Under the pieces are notes generated by a model that made no database searches, had not been told where the DNA came from, and saw only the letters and a program-made list of their open reading frames with translations. DNA of 64,000 bases from Cereibacter sphaeroides (GTDB lineage Bacteria > Pseudomonadota > Alphaproteobacteria > Rhodobacterales > Rhodobacteraceae): positions 1,736,001 to 1,800,000 of the forward strand of contig QFQS01000001.1 in the NCBI GenBank assembly GCA_003243455.1, written 5' to 3'. This document shows, piece after piece, positions 19,420 to 26,906 of the stretch. A program made the position numbers and the translations under genes. The first letter of the stretch is position 1, and every line of letters begins with the position of its first letter.

Positions 19420-19598
19420 AGGCCGGGCGGGATCAGAAACGCGATCCGCGTTTCCCCGCCCGCAGCACCACGCCGCCCCAAGACCGCTCGTGCCAAGAGA
19501 TCACATAGGCCAGTGCCTGCCCCGGCGGGTGCGAAGCGCCCGCCATGGGCGGGGCGGGCGCTGGCCGCGGCCTTTGGGGCCACGGATGGCCTTCGCCA
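19420..19598 (+). repeat. Dispersed intergenic repeat, copy C
   Basis: This shares its full order with copy A: GGCCGGGCGGG..AGAAACGCG/CCGCGTTTCCCCGCCCG, then CCAAGACCGCTCGTGCCAAG and CAGTGCCTGCCCCGGCGGGT. GCGAAGCGCCCGCCAT and CTGGCCGCGGCCTTTGGGGC follow. The 3' hairpin is reduced to the half GATGGCCTTCGCC. The rest of the 19400-19917 gap holds a 13-bp inverted repeat at 19809 and no convincing gene. Confidence 0.85.
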
Positions 19599-19808
19599 AA
19601 AACAGGCAGGTTCCGTCAATTTCCACGCCCGCATGACGCAGCGGCAGATCGATTCCGTTTCCGTTACGTAACTTTTGATCAAATCTTTCGCGACTTTGAC
19701 GACCGGATGACAGGGCTTTGACGCGGGCGGCGCGATTGATCCCCTGCCAGCGGTCGAAAGAGGCCGGGCGGCGTATTTCTTCACGTCGGCCTGCCCCTGA
19801 CCAGCTGC

Positions 19809-19866
19809 CCCCGTATCGTCATTCACCGGCCAGTGCCGGGCCTGACAGCAGAGTGACGATACGGGG
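19809..19866. repeat. 13-bp perfect inverted repeat upstream of two small genes
   Basis: CCCCGTATCGTCA (19809-19821) and TGACGATACGGGG (19854-19866) are exact reverse complements separated by 32 nt. The spacer itself contains CCGG-ccagtg-CCGG. It lies 51 nt before the ATG at 19918. It could be an operator, a cruciform or the stem of a small RNA. Confidence 0.8.
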
Positions 19867-19917
19867 TCTAGCTGCCGCTTGCGCAAAGCAAAGTCATAGA
19901 TCGAAAGACGACCCAAA

Positions 19918-20178
19918 ATGGTTACGACTGCCAACAACCTGAATTTCTTCCTGCGCGAGATGGAGCGTCAGTATCCGAAATCCGGCCCCGAGGCGGCCCG
20001 GCTGCGTCGGCGTATTGCCCAGGCCGCATTTCGCGGCAGCCGCAAGGCGCGCGAGCGTGAACGGCGGGACGTGATCCTGGCCTGTGTTGTGGCCGGGGCA
20101 CTGAGCGTTGCCAGCATTCTTGCCGGTGCGCCCGGCGGCAAGCTGCCGTTTCCCGATGTGGTGGCGATGGTCGACTGA
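19918..20178 (+). CDS. Small basic membrane-anchored hypothetical protein
   Basis: This 86-residue protein has a highly basic middle (RLRRRIAQAAFRGSRKARERERR) followed by one predicted membrane helix, VILACVVAGALSVASILAG, and a short tail. I do not recognise the family. The ribosome binding site is weak. A DUF1127-like gene follows after 38 nt, suggesting a two-gene unit under the inverted repeat at 19809. Confidence 0.6.
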   Translation: MVTTANNLNFFLREMERQYPKSGPEAARLRRRIAQAAFRGSRKARERERRDVILACVVAGALSVASILAGAPGGKLPFPDVVAMVD

Positions 20179-20216
20179 CCGCCACGCCGCACACCTGATT
20201 CAAAGGAGTATGTAAA

Positions 20217-20444
20217 ATGACCGCTCCAAGCGATCATTCGGCGGCGCATTCCGCGATGACGCTGACGCGCCGCGCCCGCGCCGTTCTGCTACTGGTCCTC
20301 GTGGGATGGATCGGCACGATGAACGAACGTGCCCGCATCCGGCGCGATCTGCGCAAGCTTGCCATGGCCGAGGATCATATCCTGCGTGACCTTGGTATAA
20401 CCCGCATCGAAGTGATGCGGCTGCAGGGTCGCATGCGGGACTGA
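20217..20444 (+). CDS. DUF1127-like small protein
   Basis: This 75-residue protein carries a hydrophobic stretch (AVLLLVLVGWIG) and the C-terminal pattern RIRRDLRKLAMAEDHILRDLGITRIEV, which fits the DUF1127 (YjiS-like) consensus of Arg-rich helix plus LxDLGxxR. A strong AAAGGAG lies 9 nt upstream of the ATG. In Rhodobacter a DUF1127 gene is cotranscribed with stress sRNAs and acts in RNA metabolism. Any such role here is inference. The gene ends just before a GC-rich hairpin. Confidence 0.8.
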   Translation: MTAPSDHSAAHSAMTLTRRARAVLLLVLVGWIGTMNERARIRRDLRKLAMAEDHILRDLGITRIEVMRLQGRMRD

Positions 20445-20449
20445 AGGGA

Positions 20450-20482
20450 CACGCCGCCCCGGCCTGGGCTCGGGGCGGCGTG
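20450..20482. terminator. Strong GC hairpin between convergent genes
   Basis: CACGCCGCCCCG (20450-20461) and CGGGGCGGCGTG (20471-20482) form a perfect 12-bp stem with a 9-nt loop. It lies between the DUF1127-like gene and the convergent oxidoreductase. It has no U-tract on either strand, so it is a transcript-end or stability element rather than a textbook terminator. Confidence 0.6.
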
Positions 20483-20490
20483 AGACAGGT

Positions 20491-21588
20491 TCAGGCAGAG
20501 ACGTCGGCCAGGAACGGATAGTCGGTATAGCCCTCGGCGCCACCGCCATAGAAGGTTGCCGGGTCCGGTTCGTTCAGCGGCGCGTTGCGGCGCAGGCGTT
20601 CGACCAGATCGGGGTTGGAGATCAGCAGCCTGCCAAAGGCGACGACGTCGGCATGGCCGCTTTCGACGGCCTTGATCGCCATGTCGCGGTCATAGCCGTT
20701 GTTGGCGATGTAGACGCCCTTGAACCGCTTGCGCAGCGCCTGGATGCTTTGGCCGGGCGCCAGTTCACGCGATCCGCCGGTCTTGCCCTCGATCATGTGC
20801 AGATAGGCGAGGCCCGCCTCGTTGACGATATCGACCGCGCGGTTGAACAGCGGCACAGGATCGCTGTCGCTGACGCCCTGCGCCGAGGCAAATGGGCTAA
20901 GCCGGATACCGACGTGATCCTTGTCCCAGGCATTCGTGACGCTTTCGATCACCTCGCGCAGAAAGCGGGTTCGGTTCTCGATCGAGCCGCCATAGGCATC
21001 GGTCCGGCGGTTTGAGCCGTCTTCCAGGAACTGGTTGATGAGGTAGCCGTTCGCGGCATGAATTTCGACACCGTCAAATCCGGCGGCCCTGGCGTTCCTG
21101 GTGGCCAGGACGTAGTCGGCCAGAATGCGGGGAATTTCCTCGATCCCCAATGCGCGCGGGATCGAGGTCTCGACGAAATTCTTCCCATCGAAGGTCTTGG
21201 CGCCAGCGCCGATGGCCGAAGGGGCGACAGGCGGCTGGCCGTTCGGTTGCAGGCTGGTGTGGGAAATGCGGCCGACATGCCAGAGCTGGATAACGATCTT
21301 GCCGCCCCTTGCATGAACCGCCTCCGTCACGGCTTTCCAGCCCTCGACCTGCTCGGGCGAATAGATGCCCGGCGTCCAGGCATAGCCCTTGCCCTCGGGC
21401 GATATCTGGGAGGCTTCGGTGATGAGCAGTCCGACGCTGGCGCGTTGGGCGTAATACTCGGCATTCAGGGCATGGGGCGTGTCGTCCAGCGGCCGCGCCC
21501 GGTTGCGGGTCAGCGGCGCCATGGCGATACGGTTGAAAAGATCCAGCGCGCCTGCGCGGATCGGCGAAAACAGCTTGGCTTCGGTCAT
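20491..21588 (-). CDS. Old Yellow Enzyme / N-ethylmaleimide reductase-like ene-reductase
   Basis: The 365-residue FMN-dependent ene-reductase begins MTEAKLFSPIRAGALDLFNR and has MAPLTRNRARP and QLWHVGRISH. The substrate-binding His-x-x-Asn is in EIHAANGYLINQFLED, and the FMN strand is in AFGRLLISNPDLVERL. These match the NemA/XenB-type OYE class that reduces electrophilic alkenes and nitro compounds. ATG 21588 is chosen over 21639 because relatives begin there. A palindrome at 21651 upstream suggests repressor control. Confidence 0.93.
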   Translation of the reverse strand: MTEAKLFSPIRAGALDLFNRIAMAPLTRNRARPLDDTPHALNAEYYAQRASVGLLITEASQISPEGKGYAWTPGIYSPEQVEGWKAVTEAVHARGGKIVIQLWHVGRISHTSLQPNGQPPVAPSAIGAGAKTFDGKNFVETSIPRALGIEEIPRILADYVLATRNARAAGFDGVEIHAANGYLINQFLEDGSNRRTDAYGGSIENRTRFLREVIESVTNAWDKDHVGIRLSPFASAQGVSDSDPVPLFNRAVDIVNEAGLAYLHMIEGKTGGSRELAPGQSIQALRKRFKGVYIANNGYDRDMAIKAVESGHADVVAFGRLLISNPDLVERLRRNAPLNEPDPATFYGGGAEGYTDYPFLADVSA

Positions 21589-21650
21589 GGATAGGTCCTT
21601 GTTCCGGGTCGGGCGCCCCGCCGCAGCGCAGCACCGCACCCCATCAATCT

Positions 21651-21669
21651 AAACTGATCGGTTCGGTTT
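21651..21669. promoter_or_regulatory. Candidate TetR-type operator upstream of the ene-reductase
   Basis: AAACTGA-N5-TCGGTTT forms a near-perfect inverted repeat (6 of 7 positions) 62 nt upstream of the reductase ATG. The shape and position resemble TetR-family operators that control nemA-like genes. No TetR gene is in the window. Confidence 0.4.
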
Positions 21670-21787
21670 ACCAGAGGATGCTGCTGTGCAGACGACCGCG
21701 CCGCATCAAATGAGACGGCTTTTCCAGCGTCTTGTGCCAAACAGGAACGCAGTTTTCGAGGATGCGCGTGGAAGAGTATCAATCTTC

Positions 21788-22426
21788 TCAGTGGCGCAGA
21801 GCGGAATCTCGCGGCGGGATACGGGTCTTTACGTCTTCACTGCCGAAACGACGGTGAGGGTCTGCTGCGTAAAGCGCGAAAAGCCGCGCGCCTTTCCGGG
21901 TCTGGAACGGCTCTTGCACGATCTGGTGGTAATTCGCCCGCCTGCCCATCCAGCGCGTCAGTTTGAAATAGGTCACGGGATCGTGGATGTGCCCCTTCGT
22001 CGGAGGTGATTTCGGCCAGCGATATGGCACTGAGACCAGTACCAGGGGAGCGAGTTCAAGCAACCGCCGCGCAAAAAGGCGCGCGTCGGGCACATGTTCC
22101 AGCACCTGGAAACAAGTGCAAAGGTCGAACCGCGCGCCGAAATCCAGCTTGAATATGTCGCCCTTGACAGCGGTTACGCCGGGCGAGCTGTAGGGTTTGT
22201 TGATGTCGACCGAAACGCGGCGGGGAATCCAGTCGAACCAGTCGAGATAGGGACAATTGCCCGAACCGACGTCGATCATGCTGCGGGCGTTGACGCCAAT
22301 GGTTCGCACGAAGAGATCGACATAGTCGTAGTAGATCATGTCGCTGCGGCGTTGCCAGTAATTGCCGGATTCATAGACGCTCGGCTTGGCATGGTCCGGT
22401 GCATCGCTGGGCGGCACCGGAGCCAT
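21788..22426 (-). CDS. Class I SAM-dependent methyltransferase
   Basis: The 212-residue protein has motif I as MIDVGSGNCPYLDWF, an acidic end of beta-2 in VSVDINKPY, and motif IV as DLCTCFQVLEHVPD, typical of Methyltransf_11/23 families. The later segment VPYRWPKSPPTKGHIHDPVTY resembles small methyltransferases of surface-glycan or unknown substrates. It starts 3 nt after irr, so the two are probably cotranscribed. The substrate is not inferable. Confidence 0.85.
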   Translation of the reverse strand: MAPVPPSDAPDHAKPSVYESGNYWQRRSDMIYYDYVDLFVRTIGVNARSMIDVGSGNCPYLDWFDWIPRRVSVDINKPYSSPGVTAVKGDIFKLDFGARFDLCTCFQVLEHVPDARLFARRLLELAPLVLVSVPYRWPKSPPTKGHIHDPVTYFKLTRWMGRRANYHQIVQEPFQTRKGARLFALYAADPHRRFGSEDVKTRIPPRDSALRH

Positions 22427-22429
22427 CTG

Positions 22430-22852
22430 TCAGGTCCGCCGCAACCGGATCACCACATCGACCCTCGAGATCTCGGTTCCTTCAGGCGCTGTGGGCAGAT
22501 CGGTGATGCGAAGCTGGTCTGCGGGTGCGTCGGTCAACTCGCCCCGGTCTTCCCAGTAGAAGTGCGGGTGGTCGTCCATACGCGTGTCGAAATAGCTGCG
22601 GTGGCCATCGACAGTGACCTCTTGCATCAAACCGGCGTCACAAAAGGCGCGCAACGTGTTGTAGACGGTGGCCAAGCTTACCCGCTCACCCCCCTCAAGA
22701 CTGGAGGCATACAGGCTTTCAGCCGTAACATGGCGGTTCTTTCCGTCGCCGACCAGAAGTTCGGCCAGAAGCACGCGCTGGCGCGTCGGGCGAAGCTGCC
22801 CGCGCGCAAGCCATGCCGTGCTCCGCTCAGTCATGACTGCCGCTGTCGTCAC
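22430..22852 (-). CDS. irr: Fur-family iron response regulator Irr
   Basis: Irr is the haem-responsive Fur-family regulator of alphaproteobacteria. The 140-residue protein has the winged-helix RPTRQRVLLAELL and VSLATVYNTLRAFCDAGLMQEV. The metal/haem-linked region YFDTRMDDHPHFYWEDRGELTD contains HPH where Bradyrhizobium-type Irr has HHH. It lacks the Fur C-terminal CxxC. The GTG at 22852 fits the promoter and an AGGGAT. ATG 22834 is an alternative. It is divergent from fabA-fabB-fabI, a common alphaproteobacterial arrangement. Confidence 0.9.
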   Translation of the reverse strand: MTTAAVMTERSTAWLARGQLRPTRQRVLLAELLVGDGKNRHVTAESLYASSLEGGERVSLATVYNTLRAFCDAGLMQEVTVDGHRSYFDTRMDDHPHFYWEDRGELTDAPADQLRITDLPTAPEGTEISRVDVVIRLRRT

Positions 22853-22879
22853 GTCTTATCCCTTGTCACAGACACCATA

Positions 22880-22909
22880 TATATAGGCGGCAAGGCCAAG
22901 GATGTTCAA
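22880..22909 (-). promoter_or_regulatory. Predicted irr promoter
   Basis: On the minus strand TTGAAC (22909-22904), an 18-nt spacer and TATATA (22885-22880) lie about 28 nt upstream of the GTG at 22852. I saw no clear ICE-type Irr box beside it. Confidence 0.5.
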
Positions 22910-23057
22910 ACAAAAATCCCAAAGCCCCTCGCGGCGAATGGACACGGGGCTTGGCGCCGCCCGCCCTTGCCACCACTTCCTTGCGGATGCTAGAGGGATT
23001 GTAACATGCCGAAACAGGAAGTGACCGGCATGGCGAGGACAGGAGGGGCGGCGTCCG

Positions 23058-23567
23058 ATGGCGGGATATCCCACGAGCTTTGACCGGGAGGCGCTGCTGA
23101 AATGCGCGCGCGGCGAGTTGTTTGGCCCCGGCAATGCGCAGCTGCCCGAGCCGCCGATGCTTATGATGGACCGCATCACCGACATCAGCGCGGATGGCGG
23201 CGAACATGGCAAAGGCCATGTGGTGGCCGAGTTCGACATCAATCCCGACCTGTGGTTTTTCGCCTGCCATTTTCCCGGAAACCCGATCATGCCGGGCTGC
23301 CTTGGCCTTGACGGGCTGTGGCAGTTGACGGGTTTCAATCTGGGCTGGCGCGGCTGGGAAGGCCGCGGTTATGCTCTGGGCGTGGGCGAGGTCAAGCTGA
23401 CCGGCATGGTCCGCCCCGACCGCAAGATGCTGCGATATTTCGTCGATTTCACCAAGGCCGTGCAAAGCCGGCGGCTGACCATGGGCGTCGCCGATGGCCG
23501 CGTCGAGGCAGACGGTGAGGTCATCTATCAGGTCAAGGACATGAAGGTCGCGCTGTCGGCAAGCTGA
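23058..23567 (+). CDS. fabA: 3-hydroxydecanoyl-ACP dehydratase/isomerase
   Basis: FabA dehydrates 3-hydroxyacyl-ACP and isomerises trans-2- to cis-3-decenoyl-ACP, the branch point to unsaturated fatty acids. The 169-residue hotdog protein has the catalytic histidine in ACHFPGNPIMPGCLGLDGLW, with the paired Asp 14 residues later. AGGAGGGG precedes the ATG by about 11 nt. It heads a fabA-fabB-fabI operon with short gaps. Confidence 0.97.
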   Translation: MAGYPTSFDREALLKCARGELFGPGNAQLPEPPMLMMDRITDISADGGEHGKGHVVAEFDINPDLWFFACHFPGNPIMPGCLGLDGLWQLTGFNLGWRGWEGRGYALGVGEVKLTGMVRPDRKMLRYFVDFTKAVQSRRLTMGVADGRVEADGEVIYQVKDMKVALSAS

Positions 23568-23593
23568 CAGGGACCGAAGTGAAGGAGAGCGCC

Positions 23594-24823
23594 ATGCGTC
23601 GCGTCGTCATCACCGGTATCGGCATAGTTTCGCCCATCGGCAACACGAGCGCCGAGGTCGAAGCCTCGCTCCGCGCAGGCAGGTCGGGCATCATTTTTGC
23701 CGAGGACTATGCCGAACACGGCTTTCGCAGCCGGGTGAAGGGCCAGCCGAACATTGTACTGGAAGACCAGATCGACAAGCGCGACCTGCGTTTCATGGGC
23801 GATGGCGCGGCCTATGCCTTCATCTCGATGCGCGACGCCATCGCGGATGCGGGGCTGGAACATTCCGATGTGTCGAATGAACGCACCGGGCTGGTCGTCG
23901 GCTCTGGCGGGCCTTCGACCAAGTCGTTCTACCGCGCGCACAACATCGTGCGCGAAAGCGGCAGCCCGAAGAAGATCGGCCCCTTCGGCGTGACCAAGGG
24001 CATGTCCTCGACCACCTCTGCCTGTCTGGCAACTCCGTTCCAGATCAAGGGCGTGAACTATTCGATCACCTCGGCCTGCTCGACCTCGGCGCATTGCATC
24101 GGCAACGGCACCGAACTGATCCAGATGGGCAAGCAGGACATCGTATTCGCCGGCGGCGGTGAGGAACTGGACTGGACCCTGTCCTGCCTGTTCGACGCGA
24201 TGGGCGCCATGTCGTCCAAATACAACGATGCGCCGACGACCGCCTCACGCCCCTATGATGCGACACGCGACGGCTTCGTCATCGCGGGCGGCGGCGGTGT
24301 CGTCGTACTGGAGGAACTGGACCACGCGCTGGCACGCGGGGCGAAAATCTACGCCGAGGTGACGGGCTATGGCGCGACCTCGGACGGGTCCGATATGGTT
24401 GCCCCCTCGGGTGAGGGCGGAGAGCGGGCGATGCGACAGGCGCTGCGGACGCTGCCCGAGGGGCGGCGCATCGACTATATCAACGCGCATGGCACATCTA
24501 CCTCTGTCGGCGACATCACCGAGGTCGAGGCGATCCGCCGTGTGTTTGGCAATGGAGCGACGCCGCCCATCGCTTCGACCAAATCGCTAACCGGCCACAG
24601 CCAGGGCGCGACCGGCGCGCATGAGGCGATCTATTCGCTGATCATGCTGGACAAGGGTTTCATCGCAGCTTCGGCCAACGTCACCACGCCGGACCCTGCC
24701 CTGCTGCCGGGCGAGATTCAGACCGAAATGAAGGACAACGTCGAACTCGACAGCGTGCTGTCGAACAGCTTCGGCTTTGGCGGAACCAACGCGACGCTGG
24801 TGATGAGCAAGTATCTGGGCTAA
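23594..24823 (+). CDS. fabB: 3-oxoacyl-ACP synthase I
   Basis: FabB elongates the unsaturated acyl-ACP made by FabA. The 409-residue KAS protein has the nucleophilic cysteine in TSACSTSAHC and the two histidines in NAHGTSTSVGD and SLTGHSQGATGA. ATG 23594 (MRRVVITGIGIVSP) has GAAGGAG 6 nt upstream and beats the upstream GTG at 23579. It lies 26 nt after fabA. Confidence 0.97.
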   Translation: MRRVVITGIGIVSPIGNTSAEVEASLRAGRSGIIFAEDYAEHGFRSRVKGQPNIVLEDQIDKRDLRFMGDGAAYAFISMRDAIADAGLEHSDVSNERTGLVVGSGGPSTKSFYRAHNIVRESGSPKKIGPFGVTKGMSSTTSACLATPFQIKGVNYSITSACSTSAHCIGNGTELIQMGKQDIVFAGGGEELDWTLSCLFDAMGAMSSKYNDAPTTASRPYDATRDGFVIAGGGGVVVLEELDHALARGAKIYAEVTGYGATSDGSDMVAPSGEGGERAMRQALRTLPEGRRIDYINAHGTSTSVGDITEVEAIRRVFGNGATPPIASTKSLTGHSQGATGAHEAIYSLIMLDKGFIAASANVTTPDPALLPGEIQTEMKDNVELDSVLSNSFGFGGTNATLVMSKYLG

Positions 24824-24856
24824 CCGGATCCATCTTTGGGACAGGGACAGCAGGGA

Positions 24857-25645
24857 ATGGCCGATCTTCTGAAAGGCAAGCGCGGGCTCGTGATGGGCGT
24901 CGCGAACGACCGCTCGATCGCATGGGGCATTGCCAGGGCGATGGCGGGTGAAGGTGCGGAACTGGCCTTCTCCTATCAGGGCGAAGCCTTCGGCAAACGG
25001 CTGGAGCCGCTGGCGGCCAGTGTCGGTTCCGACTTCATGGTCGATGTCGATGTGATGAACGACGCTTCGCTGGATGCCTGTTTCCAGGCGCTGGAAAGCC
25101 GCTGGGGCACGATCGACTTCCTTGTCCACGCCATCGCCTATTCCGACAAGAACGAGCTGACGGGCCGGTTCATCAACACGACCCGTGAGAACTTCAAGAA
25201 CTCGCTCTGCATTTCCTGCTTCAGTTTCATCGACGTGGCGCGGCGGGCGTCCGTGCTGATGCCGGAGGGTGGCACGCTGCTGACGCTGACCTTTCAGGGG
25301 TCGAACCGGGTGACGCCCAACTACAACGTCATGGGGGTGGCCAAGGCAGCGCTGGAAAGCTCGGTCCGCTATCTGGCGAATGACCTTGGGCCGCAGAAGA
25401 TCCGCGTCAACGCAATCTCTCCCGGCCCGATGAAGACGCTGGCCGGGGCGGCCATCGGCGGCGCCCGCGCGACCTTCCGCCAGACCGAGGCGAACGCGCC
25501 GCTGCGATCCAACGCCACGCTTGAGGCGGTGGGCGGAACGGCGGTCTACCTTGCCTCGGATTGGGGCGCCTACACGACCGGCGAGATCGTCCGCGTCGAT
25601 GGCGGCTATCATGTGCTGGGCATGCCGCAGGCCGAAAACCTTTAG
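24857..25645 (+). CDS. fabI: Enoyl-ACP reductase (NADH)
   Basis: FabI performs the last reduction in fatty-acid elongation. The 262-residue SDR-like protein has the divergent glycine loop VMGVANDRSIAWGIA and the catalytic Tyr-x6-Lys in NYNVMGVAKAALES, both diagnostic for FabI, the triclosan-target type. ATG 24857 (MADLLKGKRGLVMG) is preferred to the in-frame start at 24836. It is the third gene of the fabA operon. The 150 nt downstream hold no obvious terminator. Confidence 0.96.
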   Translation: MADLLKGKRGLVMGVANDRSIAWGIARAMAGEGAELAFSYQGEAFGKRLEPLAASVGSDFMVDVDVMNDASLDACFQALESRWGTIDFLVHAIAYSDKNELTGRFINTTRENFKNSLCISCFSFIDVARRASVLMPEGGTLLTLTFQGSNRVTPNYNVMGVAKAALESSVRYLANDLGPQKIRVNAISPGPMKTLAGAAIGGARATFRQTEANAPLRSNATLEAVGGTAVYLASDWGAYTTGEIVRVDGGYHVLGMPQAENL

Positions 25646-25798
25646 GCCGAGCCTTTCGGGATCTTCGACGACGCTGTTAAATACGGTTAGCGCGGAGCTC
25701 GCCTCGCTTGTAAACTGCACCCAAGAAATGATGGCCGAGGCGACTCATGCAATCATTTCGATAGCGGCTCATTTAAGCCGAAGGGACGGGAGCAGAAT

Positions 25799-26482
25799 AT
25801 GTTGTCAACTCTTCGCGGCGGATTGGGAATATCCACCGCAGTGATCTTAATGGCCGCTTTGTCGGCATCGGCTCAGGATGCGCCGAAGAAACACATCCCG
25901 CTGCAAAAGACCGTCGGCAAGGTGACTGCCACCGGGCCGGTGCCGTCGCTTTTCGTCCTGAACTCGGATGGCGCGACGCTGGCCGACGGGAAGCTGACAC
26001 TCACCGGTGTCTCGGCCAACTCGATCACCTTTGCCGATCGGCCGGTGCGCGCGGCGGGCCACGTCATGACCTCGCAATTCATCCAGCAATGGGATGAGGG
26101 CAAGGACAACTTCGCCATCGACCCCCCGAATGCCACGGTCTCCATTCTGGGCGGCAAGGGGTCGGACGTCAGCGATGCCGTCGTGACCCTGACCAAACCC
26201 GTGCTTGACGGCACCACCCTGACATTCGACGTGCGGGTGCTGGAAGGTTCGCTTGCAGGCTCCGGCCCCGCGGCGGTGTTCATCGACGATCGCGGTGGTG
26301 GCGGAGGCGGTGGCGACGGTGGTCGTGGGGCCAGCAGCCAGCACTCTGGGCAGGACCTGGATGATGGCTATGACTCGAACTACTACCACCAGCCGGAATA
26401 TCAGGGGGCCTGGTACAAGACCGGCAATTCCAGCAACAACCTGACACCCGATTGCGGGTATGGCGATCTTCCAGACTGCTGA
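25799..26482 (+). CDS. Secreted Gly-rich conserved hypothetical protein
   Basis: The 227-residue protein has a signal peptide (cleavage near SASAQ-DAP), then a domain with ATLADGKLTLTGVSANSITF and ADRPVRAAGHVMTSQFIQ. A Ser/Asn-containing core follows, and FDVRVLEGSLAGSGPAAVFI precedes a linker of consecutive glycines at about residues 166-175. The C-terminus is rich in Tyr, Asp and Asn with two cysteines. I recall the FADRPxRxAGH pattern from uncharacterised secreted proteobacterial proteins but know no function. It is monocistronic, between fabI and tRNA-Gly. Confidence 0.75.
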   Translation: MLSTLRGGLGISTAVILMAALSASAQDAPKKHIPLQKTVGKVTATGPVPSLFVLNSDGATLADGKLTLTGVSANSITFADRPVRAAGHVMTSQFIQQWDEGKDNFAIDPPNATVSILGGKGSDVSDAVVTLTKPVLDGTTLTFDVRVLEGSLAGSGPAAVFIDDRGGGGGGGDGGRGASSQHSGQDLDDGYDSNYYHQPEYQGAWYKTGNSSNNLTPDCGYGDLPDC

Positions 26483-26523
26483 GCTTTCGGTCGGGTAAAC
26501 TGGCCTGAACATCTGTGATCATT

Positions 26524-26557
26524 GACAAGCCCCGACAGGCGACTGCAGGGGTTTGTC
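26524..26557. other. Hairpin downstream of the secreted protein gene
   Basis: GACAAGCCCC (26524-26533) and GGGGTTTGTC (26548-26557) pair at 9 of 10 positions with a 14-nt loop, 41 nt after the stop. No U-tract follows. Otherwise 26483-26699 shows nothing I can name. Confidence 0.5.
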
Positions 26558-26699
26558 ACCAGCGCAGCGAAATCGCCGATCCTTGCCCATAAAAAAATTC
26601 GAGGGCCGGGCGGTCTGCGCAATTGCCCACACATAGGCGGTCGAAAAGCTGGTCCCCGGCGTCTCCGCCGATGCGATACGATGTGATGTAAATGATGCA

Positions 26700-26773
26700 T
26701 GGAGCGGGTGACGGGAATCGAACCCGTGTCTCTAGCTTGGAAGGCTAGGGTCTTACCATTACACAACACCCGC
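26700..26773 (-). tRNA. tRNA-Gly (anticodon UCC)
   Basis: On the minus strand the acceptor GCGGGTG pairs with CACCCGC, followed by discriminator U and an encoded CCA. The D-arm holds GTAATGGTAAG. The anticodon stem CTAGC/GCTAG encloses loop CTTCCAA, with anticodon TCC decoding GGA. The T-arm is ACGGG-TTCGATT-CCCGT. Length is 74 nt with CCA. Confidence 0.97.
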
Positions 26774-26906
26774 GAGTGCGTGGACTAGCTAGTCCAGTCT
26801 GGTTTTGACGTCAAGTCGAAGGCATGGCTTGTCCTGCCCCTTCGCCCCGCATACGGTCCCGGGAACAGGTGCGGAACGTCCCGGCACCTTGGGGTGGTAG
26901 GACGCG

